A DNA stretch of 64,000 nucleotides, taken from assembly GCA_035296905.1 (NCBI GenBank), contig DATHAA010000062.1, positions 21,962 to 85,961 on the forward strand, written 5' to 3'. The first letter of the stretch is position 1. Every line of letters starts with the position of its first letter. Under the pieces are notes generated by a model, which worked only from the letters and a program-made list of their open reading frames with translations, was not told the origin of the DNA and did no database searches. Source of the DNA: DATEOR01 sp035296905 (GTDB lineage Bacteria; Actinomycetota; Thermoleophilia; Gaiellales; Gaiellaceae). Position numbers and translations under genes: made by a program. Of the stretch, positions 50,351 to 58,928 are shown piece by piece.

Positions 50351-50977
50351 ATGAAGCTCACGACGACCACGCAGGTCTCCGTGGATGGAGTGATGCAGGG
50401 AAACGGCGGCGCGACGGATGAGGACCGCAGGAATGGATTCGAACGCGGCGGATGGGCAAGGCCGCCCGAACCGCTCTTCGACAACGAGGCCATGACGTGC
50501 GTCCAGGAGATCTACCAGCGCGCCGACGCGTTCCTGTTCGGTCGGCGGACTTACGAGCTATTTGCCGGCTACTGGGGTGCGAGGACGGATATGGAGGACC
50601 CCATCGTGGGTGCCTTGAACACGCGGCCCAAGTACGTCGCATCGACCACGCTCACCGACCCCCAATGGGCGGACACGACGGTCCTCTCCGGTGATGTTGC
50701 GGCAGCCATCGGCGAGCTGAAAGCAAAGCCGGAGGGTGAGCTGCAGGTGCACGGCAGCGGCCACCTGACCCGGTGGCTGCTCGAAAACGACCTTTTGGAC
50801 GAGATGAACCTGCTCATCGTCCCCGTGGTCGTCGGCCAGGGCACGCGCCTGTTCCCGGACGTCGGCCCGGATCTTGCGCTCGACCTGGTCGAATCGCGAG
50901 CCTTCCCGAAGGGCGTGACGCTCCAGGTCTACCGGCCCGCTGGCCGCCCGCAGTACGCAACCCCGGCGGCCGACTGA
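50351..50977 (+). CDS. Dihydrofolate reductase-family (RibD C-terminal-like) protein
   Basis: 208-residue protein with the DHFR/RibD reductase fold: TTQVSVDGVMQGNGG, FLFGRRTYELFAGYW, the GSGHLTRWLLENDLLDEM segment and VVVGQGTRLFPD. ATG start with TAGGAT 6 bases upstream. Commonly linked to ArsR/AHSA1 genes. Not a true folate reductase by pattern. Stop lies next to a tRNA gene on the other strand. Confidence 0.82.
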   Translation: MKLTTTTQVSVDGVMQGNGGATDEDRRNGFERGGWARPPEPLFDNEAMTCVQEIYQRADAFLFGRRTYELFAGYWGARTDMEDPIVGALNTRPKYVASTTLTDPQWADTTVLSGDVAAAIGELKAKPEGELQVHGSGHLTRWLLENDLLDEMNLLIVPVVVGQGTRLFPDVGPDLALDLVESRAFPKGVTLQVYRPAGRPQYATPAAD

Positions 50978-51050
50978 AGCCCTCTTCCGGACTCGAACCG
51001 GAGACCCCCTCCTTACCATGGAGGTGCTCTACCAACTGAGCTAAGAGGGC
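50978..51050 (-). tRNA. tRNA-Thr (anticodon GGT)
   Basis: Read on the minus strand, the sequence folds as a full cloverleaf: acceptor GCCCTCT/AGAGGGC, D arm GCTC/GAGC, anticodon stem CCTCC/GGAGG with loop ATGGTAA giving anticodon GGT, variable region, and T arm TCCGG-TTCGAGT-CCGGA. 73 bases with no encoded CCA. Not associated with any repeat here. Confidence 0.95.
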
Positions 51051-51125
51051 AGCGGAGCCATCGTAGCCGTTCGCCATGGCGCCTTCCCGTGTTTCGATGG
51101 ATCCGATCGCGGTAACCAGAGAGAC

Positions 51126-51254
51126 GTGCTGCGGAAGCTCCTCTGGACGGGTCTCTACGCGGGTATCGCGGCCGGCGCGACCATCGTCGCCCGGACGCTC
51201 GCGTCGCGCATCTGGCGCGTCGCGACCGGCGAAGAGCCCCCGGTGAAGAAATGA
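51126..51254 (+). CDS. DUF4235-like small membrane protein
   Basis: 42-residue protein from a GTG (VLRKLLWTGLYAGIAAGATI) with one membrane helix and a WRVATGEEPP tail, like the DUF4235 proteins next to YqjE and DUF3618 genes. It overlaps the next gene by 4 bases (ATGA). First of four envelope-type genes. Confidence 0.6.
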   Translation: MLRKLLWTGLYAGIAAGATIVARTLASRIWRVATGEEPPVKK

Positions 51255-51601
51255 CCGGCGGCGACGCCATCCTCGAGAAGGGAGCCGCGCGCCTCCAGGA
51301 GCTCTCCGACCGCGCAGCAGCGACGGGCGGTCCGGCGGCGAAGCTCGCGGAGCCGCTCGCCGCGGACGCTGTACTGTTACGCCGTATGAAGCCGAGCCTC
51401 ATCGCAGCTCGCCTCAAGGGCGAGGCGCCGACGGATCTCGAGTCCGGCTCCGGAGCGGTCGTCGCTCCGATGGCCCCGAAGGCGAAGCGCGGAACCAGGC
51501 GTGGGCCGAGCCCGCTTCTCGTGATTGGTGCGGCGCTCGTCACAGGCGTCGTCCTCGCGAAGGTGCTCGACTGGAGAGGCCATGCCCATCCAAGAGGCTG
51601 A
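51251..51601 (+). CDS. Small membrane-anchored hypothetical protein
   Basis: 116 residues: hydrophilic, Ala/Arg/Lys-rich first 85, then one C-terminal helix (SPLLVIGAALVTGVVLAKVLDW). The ATG overlaps the previous stop. No recognised family. Part of the DUF4235-YqjE-DUF3618 cluster, suggesting an envelope or stress role. Confidence 0.55.
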   Translation: MTGGDAILEKGAARLQELSDRAAATGGPAAKLAEPLAADAVLLRRMKPSLIAARLKGEAPTDLESGSGAVVAPMAPKAKRGTRRGPSPLLVIGAALVTGVVLAKVLDWRGHAHPRG

Positions 51602-51977
51602 GCACGGCGTCGGCACGGCGGCCAAGCAGGTCGCCGAGCACGCGAGCACCCTCGCCCGTCTCGAGCTCGAGCTAGCGCTTCTCGAGGTCAAGCGGAAGGT
51701 CGCTGCCCTCGGCGTGGGGATCGGCATGTCGATCGCGGCCGGGGTCTTCGGGCTCTTCGCGCTCGGCTTCGGGCTCGCGGCCGCGGCGGCTGCGCTCGCG
51801 CTCGTTCTCCCGATGTGGGCCTCACTCCTGATCGTCTGCGGGGCGCTCGTCCTTCTCGCCGTGATTCTTCTGTTCGCCGGCCTCGGCGCCATCAAGAAGG
51901 GCTCGCCGCCGGTTCCCGAGCAAGCGATCCGAGAAGCCAAGCTGACGACCGAAGCGATTCGCAATGGCCGAAACTAA
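51582..51977 (+). CDS. YqjE/phage-holin-like membrane protein (DUF1469-type)
   Basis: 131-residue protein with an amphipathic helix (EHASTLARLELELALLEVKRKV) and two membrane segments (GIGMSIAAGVFGLFALGFGLAA, WASLLIVCGALVLLAVILLFAG). Such proteins bind or stabilise the membrane under stress in E. coli. Followed by a DUF3618 protein overlapping by 14 bases. Confidence 0.75.
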   Translation: MPIQEAEHGVGTAAKQVAEHASTLARLELELALLEVKRKVAALGVGIGMSIAAGVFGLFALGFGLAAAAAALALVLPMWASLLIVCGALVLLAVILLFAGLGAIKKGSPPVPEQAIREAKLTTEAIRNGRN

Positions 51978-52239
51978 CGACCGCTCGACGGAAGACGTCC
52001 GCCGCGACATCGCGACCGAGCGTGACCAGCTCGCGGGCGCCGTCGAGGACCTCCGGACGGGCATCGGCGATGCTGCCAATCTCCGTGCGAAGCTTCCGCT
52101 CATCGCGGCGAGCGCGCTCGGCGCCGGCTTCGTGCTTGCGGGTGGCGTGGGGGCGACGATGCGCTTCGTCGCGCGGCGCGGGCGCGATGGGCGTGAGCGC
52201 GTGAAGCTCGGCCGCTTCTCCCTCATAGACAAGTCTTAA
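51964..52239 (+). CDS. DUF3618-family protein
   Basis: 91 residues. N-terminal DUF3618 motif (EDVRRDIATERDQLAGAVEDLR) then a single membrane helix (LIAASALGAGFVLAGGVGATM) and a basic tail. Last gene of the envelope cluster; a strong hairpin follows. Confidence 0.78.
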   Translation: MAETNDRSTEDVRRDIATERDQLAGAVEDLRTGIGDAANLRAKLPLIAASALGAGFVLAGGVGATMRFVARRGRDGRERVKLGRFSLIDKS

Positions 52240-52262
52240 ACGGCCCGAGGTGTGGGGTCTGA

Positions 52263-52298
52263 GCGGGGCGGGCGCAAACCCGCCCCGCGTTGTTTTCC
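52263..52298 (+). terminator. Rho-independent-type terminator
   Basis: GCGGGGCGGG (52263-52272), 6-base loop CGCAAA, CCCGCCCCGC (52279-52288), followed by GTTGTTTT. Perfect 10-bp stem plus a T-rich tail. Ends the DUF4235-DUF3618 operon and separates it from the convergent BON gene. Confidence 0.8.
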
Positions 52299-52300
52299 CG

Positions 52301-52759
52301 TTAGCCCTGCTTCGTCGGCGCAGGCGTGCCCGGCGTGTGGAGGAGGTTCTCGACCTCACGCACGCCCTGAATCTTCCGGGCCGACTTGCCGAGGGCCTCG
52401 GCGAGGCTCTCGTCCGCGACCTCGCCGCGGAGAAAGACAACACCGTTCTCCGCGTTGACGTTGATATCGCCCTTCGGGACATCGGCGTCGCGGAAGAGCT
52501 CCGTCTCGACCTTGTGGGCCAGCGCCGCGTCGTCGGGCTGTTCGTTCGTCCGATCCTTGAGGTGCACGGCTTCCTGCGTCACACCGTAGGCCTGCGACTT
52601 GGCCGCTTGTCCGGCGCGGCCAGCCTGGCGGCCGGTGCGGCGGAAGAAAGCGAGCACGCGGTCGCGAGTCATGCTGCGTCGCCGGTTGCCGGTCTCTGGA
52701 TCGAAGAAATATGCAAGCGCCGCACCCATTGCGGCGCCAAAGGCGAATAGTCGCTTCAT
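52301..52759 (-). CDS. BON-domain membrane-anchored protein
   Basis: 152 residues with an N-terminal membrane helix (LFAFGAAMGAALAYFF) and the BON motif region (HKVETELFRDADVPKGDINV, GVVFLRGEVADES, REVENLL). BON proteins bind phospholipid or link envelope layers. ATG start, convergent with the DUF3618 cluster. A basic region between helix and BON domain resembles YtxH-like proteins. Confidence 0.75.
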   Translation of the reverse strand: MKRLFAFGAAMGAALAYFFDPETGNRRRSMTRDRVLAFFRRTGRQAGRAGQAAKSQAYGVTQEAVHLKDRTNEQPDDAALAHKVETELFRDADVPKGDINVNAENGVVFLRGEVADESLAEALGKSARKIQGVREVENLLHTPGTPAPTKQG

Positions 52760-52817
52760 CAGTCCCCCTCGGTTGCTCTCAGACCTCTACCCGGGAGCGG
52801 CCCGGACAAACGAGGGG

Positions 52818-52982
52818 TCAGGGCTTCTGGACGATGGTGACGTCGCCCTCGACTTCGACGGGATGCTCCCCGTTCATGGTCGGGTGTCCCGTGACGATGG
52901 CGTAGCGCTTGTCGACCTCGCGCACGTCGCGGAACTGCTCCACCGAGAGCTGAACGGTGCTCCGGAGGCGGGGTGGAGGCAC
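52818..52982 (-). CDS. Small hypothetical protein (54 aa)
   Basis: GTG start at 52982: PPPRLRSTVQLSVEQFRDV followed by DKRYAIVTGHPTMNGEHP and VEGDVTIVQKP. Codon use resembles neighbours and the last 35 residues read like a folded protein, but no ribosome site is visible and the start is uncertain. No match recognised. Confidence 0.3.
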   Translation of the reverse strand: MPPPRLRSTVQLSVEQFRDVREVDKRYAIVTGHPTMNGEHPVEVEGDVTIVQKP

Positions 52983-53089
52983 TCGCAGAGGATCAACCGC
53001 GTGATGTGACTCCCGATACCCCGTGGAATACCCCGGGGAAAGTGGGCAGCGCTGCGCTAGATTTGGCTGCCTAACAGGGGGTTTGACCG

Positions 53090-53449
53090 ATGACGCTGGG
53101 GGTCTCACGCGACGTCGTCGCAACCGCGGAGAGCATGCTCGCGGATGCCTATGAACTTGTCCTGAGCGGGTGGTGCCAGGGATCGACCGCACAGGACGCG
53201 GAAGGGCGAAGCATCGAGCCTTCGAGCGCGTTCGCACGGCGCTGGTCCGCGCCCGGCGCGCTCGAGCGAGTCTGGCGCCGAACGGCTGACAGAGGCGAAG
53301 GTGTTCTGGAGGCCTATGAACGGGCGTCCCTCGCGTTGGCGGCCACCGTTCGAGACGTGCCGCAGCGATGGAACGACGCGGCCGACCGGCGCCTGGACGA
53401 GGTGCTGGACGCGCTCGCGCTCGCCGTGGCAGGCTTCGTCCCGTGGTGA
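53090..53449 (+). CDS. DUF6197-like protein
   Basis: 119 residues. Pattern GWCQGSTAQDAEGRSIEPSS and the late VPQRWNDAADRRLDEVLDAL resembles DUF6197 proteins, small actinobacterial proteins of unknown function. ATG with AGGGGG nine bases upstream. Overlaps a 27-residue ORF (GTGA). Confidence 0.55.
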   Translation: MTLGVSRDVVATAESMLADAYELVLSGWCQGSTAQDAEGRSIEPSSAFARRWSAPGALERVWRRTADRGEGVLEAYERASLALAATVRDVPQRWNDAADRRLDEVLDALALAVAGFVPW

Positions 53450-53529
53450 GCTCGCCGCTCGAGCCCGTCGAGGACTTCATCGAAGAGGCGCATCGCGGGG
53501 ACGGCCCTGCCCTCTTCTTAGCCGACTAG
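53446..53529 (+). CDS. Micro-ORF coupled to the DUF6197 gene (27 aa)
   Basis: GTG at 53446 overlaps the previous stop. It codes VSSPLEPVEDFIEEAHRGDG and ends at 53529. The GTGA coupling is the usual arrangement of real genes here, but a 27-residue product cannot be proven from sequence. Confidence 0.25.
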   Translation: MSSPLEPVEDFIEEAHRGDGPALFLAD

Positions 53530-53573
53530 CCGCCGGCGGGCTCGCGCGCTACGCTCAACCCGAAAGGAGCCTC

Positions 53574-53879
53574 ATGGCCGAGTGCCGCCGCTGCACCGAA
53601 GAGGTCGACCGGGCGTTTCGCTACTGCCCCTGGTGCGGCGCTTCCCTGCGGATGAAGGTCACCGAGCTCTTCGGAGGTGCCGATGGCAAGGCGCTCCGTG
53701 TGTCCCGCTACTTCGGCGACGACAACCAGGAGTCCCAGGTCCGCGTGAGCGTCTGGAGCGAGGCACTTGGGAGGCATCTGCGCGCCGACGCCGCGGTCTC
53801 CCTCAGCGAGGACGAGGCCGAGCGGCTCACAGAGTTCCTCGCCGAGGTCCCGACCCTAGACGAAGCACAAACTTTGTAG
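53574..53879 (+). CDS. Zinc-ribbon protein
   Basis: 101 residues with two CxxC pairs at the N terminus (CRRC and CPWCGASLRMK) and an alpha/beta C-terminal part (DNQESQVRVSVWSEAL). ATG with AAAGGAG ribosome site 7 bases upstream and TACGCT before it. The role is unknown; nucleic-acid or protein binding is likely for the ribbon. Confidence 0.65.
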   Translation: MAECRRCTEEVDRAFRYCPWCGASLRMKVTELFGGADGKALRVSRYFGDDNQESQVRVSVWSEALGRHLRADAAVSLSEDEAERLTEFLAEVPTLDEAQTL

Positions 53880-53955
53880 CCAGGGTTGGCCTCCCTCCGG
53901 GGCTGCGCTACTCTCGGGCTCCTCAGGGATTGTCTTTCTAGGGAGAGGAGAACGA

Positions 53956-54911
53956 ATGCGAAGGAGCATGCTGCGGTGTTGGCACGCCCGGACAGGCTTC
54001 GCCGCCCTGCTCGTGATCGTCGCGGCCCCGTTCGCGGCCACCGCGAGCGCGGGCCGGACGAGTGTCCTCACGGGGGCGCCTTATGCGCCGGGTGCGGGGT
54101 AGGAACGGGCTTCCTCGACTCGCTCGCCGCTCGCGGCGGCGGCGCCCGCGGCGAAGGCCGCGAGCCCAACCTGAACCAGGTGCTCGAAGAGGTTCCGGCC
54201 GGCCAGGCGCAGAGCACTCCGAACTTCAAGGCCACGATTCCGGTCTACATCCACGTCATCCGCACGGGCACTGGGGTCGCGCAGGGCAACGTGCCGAATG
54301 CCTGGATCCGCGATCAGATCGACGTATTGAACCTGAGCTACGCAGGGTTCTACGGGGGCGCCGGCACCGGTTTTCGCTTCCGCCTCGCCGGTGTCGACCG
54401 AACGACGAACGTCCGCTGGTTCAATATGACGCCGGGCGGGGCGGACGAGTTCAAGGCGAAGCGGGCGCTTCGCCAGGGCGGCTCGGACGCGCTGAACATC
54501 TACACGGTCGACGGCGGCGCCTACCTCGGCTGGGCGTACTTCCCGTCGTCCTACGACAACCAGCCCTGGATCGACGGCGTCATCATCGCCTTCGGCTCGA
54601 TGCCGGGGACCACGATTCCCGGCTATGGGGCGTACAACCTCGGCTTCACGGCCACTCACGAATCGGGCCACTGGCTCGGGCTGTACCACACGTTCCAGGG
54701 CGGCTGTAACGCGAAGGGCGACTACGTCTCCGACACACCCGCCGAGAAGGGGCCCGCTTTCGGGTGCCAGGTCGGCCGGGACACCTGCCTCGAGGCCGGA
54801 GTCGATCCGATCCATAACTACATGGACTACTCAGATGACCCCTGCTACTTCGAGTTTACCTTCGGTCAGGGCGAGCGGATGCAGGAGCAGTACCTCTTTT
54901 TCCGCGCCTAG
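53956..54911 (+). pseudogene. Secreted M43 (pappalysin-like) metalloprotease, frameshifted
   Basis: ATG at 53956 with GGAGAGGAGAACG before it. Frame 1 gives a signal peptide (MRRSMLRCWHARTGFAALLV, then VAAPFAATASAG); after about base 54050 the coding continues only one base out of frame (DECPHGGAL, later ATHESGHWLGLYHTF with HExxHxxGxxH, and HNYMDYSDDPC as the Met-turn). A single missing or extra base in a GC run near 54048-54060 explains it. Otherwise the protease is intact for about 318 residues. Real pseudogene or sequencing indel. Confidence 0.75.
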
Positions 54912-54923
54912 CGGAAGCGTCTA

Positions 54924-54963
54924 ACGGGAAGCGGGCCGGCCCGAGAGCCGGCCCGCTTCCCGT
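54924..54963 (+). terminator. Strong bidirectional hairpin between convergent genes
   Basis: 17-bp perfect stem: ACGGGAAGCGGGCCGGC (54924-54940), loop CCGAGA, GCCGGCCCGCTTCCCGT (54947-54963). It lies between the protease stop and the minus-strand secreted gene and is likely a terminator for both directions, though no T-tract is visible. Confidence 0.6.
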
Positions 54964-54967
54964 GTGG

Positions 54968-55468
54968 CTATGAGCAGCTCTGCGTGCCCTTCTGGAAGAC
55001 GAGGTTCACGACTCCCGAATGGAGCGTGATCGTCGCGCCGGTCGGCGATTGCCACTGGATCTCGAAGCGGTGGTCGTCGTCCGCCTCGAATGGCGCCGTG
55101 TTGCCAACGAACGTGTAGGTCACGGACTCCTTGCCGTTCGGAACGAACCGGACGACGCCCGGCTTCAGGGGTGCTTCGGGCACGCCGTCGGTCACGGCGC
55201 GGAACCGCACGGGCCCGCCGCTCACTTTCAGCGTCGCAGTCTCGCTGACTTCGCGGACCGTGCACTTCGTCATCCCGAGGCCGGGGACGTTGTGCCAGCC
55301 GGTTCCGGAGATCGAGGCGCCAGCCGTTCTCCATTTGGCCGCCTGGCGCTCGGCGTTCCCACTGAAGTTGTGATTCGCGGCGGCGAAGACTGCGACCGGA
55401 GCGGCCACGATCAGAATCGAGACCCCGAAGAGCAGAGCCAGTCGGCGTCTCGCACGAAGCAGTCGCAT
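54968..55468 (-). CDS. Secreted hypothetical protein (166 aa)
   Basis: ATG at 55468 with AAGGAGG ribosome site. Signal peptide LALLFGVSILIVAAPVAVFA, then a beta-rich mature part (ASISGTGWHNVPGLGMTKC, FRAVTDGVPEAPLKP, TIT LHSGVVNLVF). Single Cys near the C terminus. No family recognised. Codon use like the neighbours; intact. Confidence 0.65.
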   Translation of the reverse strand: MRLLRARRRLALLFGVSILIVAAPVAVFAAANHNFSGNAERQAAKWRTAGASISGTGWHNVPGLGMTKCTVREVSETATLKVSGGPVRFRAVTDGVPEAPLKPGVVRFVPNGKESVTYTFVGNTAPFEADDDHRFEIQWQSPTGATITLHSGVVNLVFQKGTQSCS

Positions 55469-55564
55469 CACGAGCCTCCTTACGGTGGTGTCGGGCGGCT
55501 CCTCTACCCAAGCACCTGGAGCCGCCCGACTCAACAGTCCCGACAGCCCGCCCGCCCTCGCCTC

Positions 55565-55850
55565 TCAGACTGTGAGGGCCCCGCGACAGGTCTGGCCCGT
55601 GGCGAGCGCCCGCGCCTTGGCGACGATCTGGTCGCTTCCGGCCGTGTTGTCGAGGAGGCGACGGACCGTGAACGAGCCGCTCGGCGCCTTGGTCGTCCGA
55701 ATTCCTTCGAAGCCCTTGATGCCGTTCTGGCGAATGACGACCTTCCAGCGCTTGCCGACGCGATTCTGGTCGACCTCGAATTCGGTCTCGATCCCGCCGT
55801 TGTCGTGCTGTGCCTTCAGCTTCCAGTCTGCCGAGCCGGACCAGCTTGGG
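55565..55850 (-). CDS. Secreted-type beta domain, N-terminally truncated and fused to the BNR gene
   Basis: Minus-strand frame reads SGSADWKLKAQHDNGGIETE, then VDQNRVGKRWKVVIRQNGI and a C-terminal TGQTCRGALTV with stop at 55565-55567. This is a recurrent small exported domain in actinobacteria that normally has its own signal peptide. Here the frame is open upstream into the BNR protein without any start codon. Either a true C-terminal fusion or a decayed separate gene that lost its start. Confidence 0.45.
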
Positions 55851-57224
55851 GTTAAGACTCGGCAGGCGCCAACAGGCCAGCGCTGGATGTTGAACCAGCT
55901 GCCGCCGGGGCCCGTGTGATTGAACCCTTCGCCCAGATGGCGACGGTCTTGCCCGTGTTGGTGACCGCGATCTCGCCGTAGTCCCCGTAGATCTCATCGA
56001 AGCCGTCGTCGCCGATGTATCCGGCGGCGCCGGCGGGAGCGTCGCTGATCTTCAACGGAGAAGACCAGCTCGCGCCTCCGTTCGAGAGCTCCGGTACCAG
56101 ACGTTCCAGGCGTCGGGATCGTGGCCGGTGGTCTGCATGTACCAGATGCGGACGTTCCCGCCGCCCGACGACGCGAGCCGCGGCTGGGTCGCGTTCTCGC
56201 CGTTCACCGAGAGGGGCAAACCGGGCTCCACGTCCAGCCGGCGTTCGTCGATGTCGAGACGTAGACGCGCTGTGGCCGCGTCGGTAGTCGGGCCCTCGTA
56301 CGCGAAGACGAGGTGGCCCGGCGCGTCGCCCACGACCGAGGTCTGTCCCGCGTAGAAGTCGGGGTAGCAGCCGGCGGCGACGCAGCTCTCGCCGAGTGGC
56401 ACCTTCGCGACGACGACGTTCTGCCACGTCTCGCCCTTGTCGCGAGAGATGAGGGCCTGGTGCCACACCTCGCCGCTCACGTTCGTGAGACCGGAGTAGA
56501 CGATGCTCGACTCCGAGAAGATGACCGTTCCGTCGCCCAGGACACGGGCGTCGTAGGCGTAGTAGTAGCGCTTGTCGTCGCTCAGCTTCTGCTGCGTCCC
56601 CGTCTCGCCGAAATCGTGGGAGATGCCGACGTAGAGGTCACCGCCTTGCGGCCCGTTCCAGGATACGTAGACGTCCTTCCCCGAGGCGCTCGACGTGATC
56701 TCGGGCATGTCCGTCCAAGAGACACTGCCGTACACGTGCACCGGCTCGGACCAGGTCTGGCCGTGGTCGGTGGATTTCGTGAAGACGGTCGAGAAGCCGT
56801 TGGGGCGATCCCAGTTGAGGAAGGCGGAGTAAACCGCGCCCGTGTTCGGCACTACCTCGACGGTCGGGTCGTACTGGGCCTTCGAGCGGTCGCACTGGCA
56901 GATCGGTACCTGCGGGCTCCAGGTCGCGCCGCCTTCATTGGAGATCGTGAGCGGGATCCAGGGTGTGGGACAATGCTCGCCGCAATCGCGCTCGGCGTAG
57001 CGCGTCGTGAGCAGGTAGACGTAAGGCGCCTGTGGATCCGAAGCGACCGCGGGCTCCCAATCGTCGAAGTTCGAGCTCAGGGGCCTCGACCCGACCCAGC
57101 CGGTTGCGGGCGCGATGGTCCCTGCGATCTTCTGGCCGAAGTCGCCGCTGGCCCTCGCCTCGGCGAGCGCTTCGAGGCGCTTCTCGGTGACCTCCGCTTC
57201 CTTTTGGGCACGGCGCGGAATCAT
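55851..57224 (-). pseudogene. BNR/sialidase-like propeller protein with 3' frameshifts
   Basis: ATG at 57224 with AGGGG upstream. The first 57224-56052 region (391 codons) is open: RPLSSNFDDWEPAVASD, NEGGATWSPQVPICQC, KSTDHGQTWSEPVHVYG and SRDKGETWQNVVVAKV are BNR (Asp-box) repeats. Near 56085 the frame shifts by one base (SSNGGASWSSPLKISD continues in another frame) and again near 55930 (EGFNHTGPGGSWFNIQ in a third). Two single-base deletions in short runs explain all. No obvious signal peptide at the N terminus. Function: extracellular glycan-binding or sialidase-like, not proven. Confidence 0.7.
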
Positions 57225-57258
57225 CGAACCCCTACGAGTGCTCTCCCGGAAGGGCACG

Positions 57259-57287
57259 ACCCTACGACTCGACCTCGACTCCGTCAA
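57259..57287 (-). promoter_or_regulatory. Sigma-70-like promoter of the BNR gene
   Basis: Minus-strand TTGACG (57282-57287), 17-base spacer and TAGGGT (57259-57264). Start codon at 57224 gives a leader of about 30 bases with AGGGG. Both boxes are close to consensus for this genome. Confidence 0.5.
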
Positions 57288-57305
57288 ACCCGCTAGCGTC
57301 CAATC

Positions 57306-57959
57306 ATGGGCGGGTTCACGGCAGTTCATCTCGAAGAGATCGAGGAGATCACGGACGGGCGCTGCCCGTGGCGGCCAGTCCGGCACCACCTCGGCATCAA
57401 GTCCTTCGGCATCAACGCCTGGACAGCGCGCGAGGCGGGCGACCGGCTCATCAACGAGCACGACGAGGCCGACACCGAGGACCAGCAGGAGGAGCTCTAC
57501 TTCGTGCAGGACGGACGCGCTCGCTTCGAGCTGGACGGAGAGTCGGTCGATGCGCCGGCCGGCACGTTCGTCCACGTGCAGCCAGGGGTGAAGCGGACGG
57601 CCTTCGCGGAGGAGCCGGCGACAACGGTGCTCGCCATGGGCGCAACGCTCGGCAGGCCGTACGTAGCCGTGGGCTGGGAGGTCTGGGCGCAGATCAACCC
57701 GCTCTACGAGGCGGGCCGCTACCCGGAGGCGGCAGACCGCGCGCTCGAGGTCATCGAGGCGCATCCGGAGTACGTCGCCCCGCTCTACAACCTCGCGTGC
57801 TGCGAGAGCCTGGCAGGCAGGCCGGCGGACGCAATGGAGCACCTCCGCCGCGCGATAGAGGCGTGGGAGCCCTTCCGCGAGTTGGCCGCCAAGGACTCGG
57901 ACTTCGACCCTATTCGCGACGAGCCAGATTTCCAGGAGCTCGTCGCCCAGCAGAGCTAA
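57306..57959 (+). CDS. Cupin-TPR fusion protein
   Basis: 217 residues. Cupin first (about 30-110: EDQQEELYFVQDGRARFEL, GTFVHVQPGVKR), then TPR-like helices (ALEVIEAHPEYVAPLYNLAC, AMEHLRRAIEAWEP). ATG start 6 bases after TAGCGT, divergent from the BNR gene. An anti-sigma- or chaperone-like sensor role is possible but only an inference. Confidence 0.65.
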   Translation: MGGFTAVHLEEIEEITDGRCPWRPVRHHLGIKSFGINAWTAREAGDRLINEHDEADTEDQQEELYFVQDGRARFELDGESVDAPAGTFVHVQPGVKRTAFAEEPATTVLAMGATLGRPYVAVGWEVWAQINPLYEAGRYPEAADRALEVIEAHPEYVAPLYNLACCESLAGRPADAMEHLRRAIEAWEPFRELAAKDSDFDPIRDEPDFQELVAQQS

Positions 57960-57980
57960 CCCGCCCTCGGGGCGTTGACC

Positions 57981-58370
57981 TCAGCCGAGCCGTTGTGACG
58001 GCCGTGTTGCTCGCGTTTGCCACTGGGATCGAGGCACAGGGCCGGAAGGACTCCGAACCTTCAACCCCCGGTTTTGGAGGACTGAAGACGCCTCTTCACC
58101 GCTTCCGTCTGATTTCTCGCTTTTAGCGTTTCCCTGCACAGCCGCTAGTTCGGTCACGGTCGCCTTTTGCGGCGTTTCTGGGCTTTCTGAACCTGATGTT
58201 TGCCACGTGTTTGCCATAACCCCGAACGAGTCGTCCATCGCTGCGCGTGATTGCTCGGCGTGTTCTGCCTCATCGAACAGGTGCGTGTACGTTCGGAGCG
58301 TCGTCTCTACGGAGTCACCGATTTGCTTGGCGACGTAGCTCGCCTGGCCATGATCAAATCGTACTCCCTC
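57981..58370 (-). pseudogene. C-terminal fragment of a tyrosine integrase
   Basis: Minus strand reads HGQASYVAKQIGDSVETTLR, then TYTHLFDEAEHAEQSRAAMD, a typical tyrosine-recombinase C terminus with the catalytic Tyr in TYTHL and the terminal helix. Two stop codons (TAG TGA) sit in frame just upstream, next to a hairpin, so the N-terminal two thirds are missing. The tail runs into the tRNA-Trp 3' repeat, as expected for an integrase that targeted that tRNA. Confidence 0.75.
58035..58079 (-). repeat. Partial tRNA-Trp(CCA) 3' repeat, copy 1 (attachment-site remnant)
   Basis: The minus strand carries the 3' half of a tRNA-Trp: anticodon loop CTCCAAA, stem ACCGG, T arm and acceptor end. It is a near copy of 59892-59934, with two single-base insertions (TTCGGAGT instead of TTCGAGT, and CCGGCC instead of CCGCC). 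No complete tRNA is encoded here. Confidence 0.7.
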
Positions 58371-58404
58371 GCCCCGGGCACCTCGTCGTCACTAGAAAAG
58401 GAGG

Positions 58405-58432
58405 AAGGAGGCGGTTGCGGCTCCGCCTCCTT
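58405..58432 (-). terminator. Hairpin with minus-strand T-tract at a junction
   Basis: AAGGAGGCGG (58405-58414), 8-base loop, CCGCCTCCTT (58423-58432). In the minus direction the stem is followed by CTCCTTTTC. It lies directly in front of the integrase fragment, at the point where its N-terminal part would have continued; it probably came from another locus and marks the junction. Confidence 0.45.
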
Positions 58433-58703
58433 CGGATCCAAGTGGCGTGAGCTGCGGCCACGCACGCCATTCTCAGATCCCTTTCAATGTAGCGGCGGCT
58501 CGGTGGCCCACATCCCCCATTGCGGGGATTGGCAAGGAGCACCGTGAACCAGCAAAAGGGGGATGGGTCAAGCACCTGGTCTAGAGCCACAGTGCGTCTA
58601 GACGCGCGGGCTCCGATGCGGCGGGAGCTGGTGTGTTCCTTCGGGGCGAGTCGGGAAGCCGGTGCGGTGGCTTCCCTTCCCCTTGTCCGCCGCTTGGAGA
58701 TGC

Positions 58704-58928
58704 ATGATGGCGATTCGCCTGCGGCCCAGTGAAGACGAGTGTGGCGATGATCTCGCCTGCTTCTTGTCTCGGCACGCGTGCCCTGCCGAAGTAGCCAAAG
58801 ACGGAACCGTCACCGTCGAGTTTCCGCACGTCCTCCATCAGGAGCAGGCCGGTTTGGAACTCCGTCTCTACATCCGTCTCTGGCAGGCCCTTCACGGGGT
58901 CAGTGTCCGCGTCGATCTTCTCGACTAG
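58704..58928 (+). CDS. Small conserved-type protein (74 aa)
   Basis: ATG at 58704 (MMAIRLRPSEDECGDDLACF) with TTGGAG upstream; ends LLD at 58928. A balanced alpha/beta pattern with a Leu-rich C terminus (LELRLYIRLWQALHG). Comparable 70-residue proteins occur in related actinobacteria, but no family name is assigned. A GGGAAGCC/GGCTTCCC hairpin (58653-58676) precedes it. It lies between two tRNA-Trp repeats. Confidence 0.5.
   Translation: MMAIRLRPSEDECGDDLACFLSRHACPAEVAKDGTVTVEFPHVLHQEQAGLELRLYIRLWQALHGVSVRVDLLD

Noticed and set aside
58035..58079. A complete tRNA-Trp gene
   Set aside because: Only the 3' half from the anticodon loop is present and copy 1 has insertions in the T-loop and acceptor stem.
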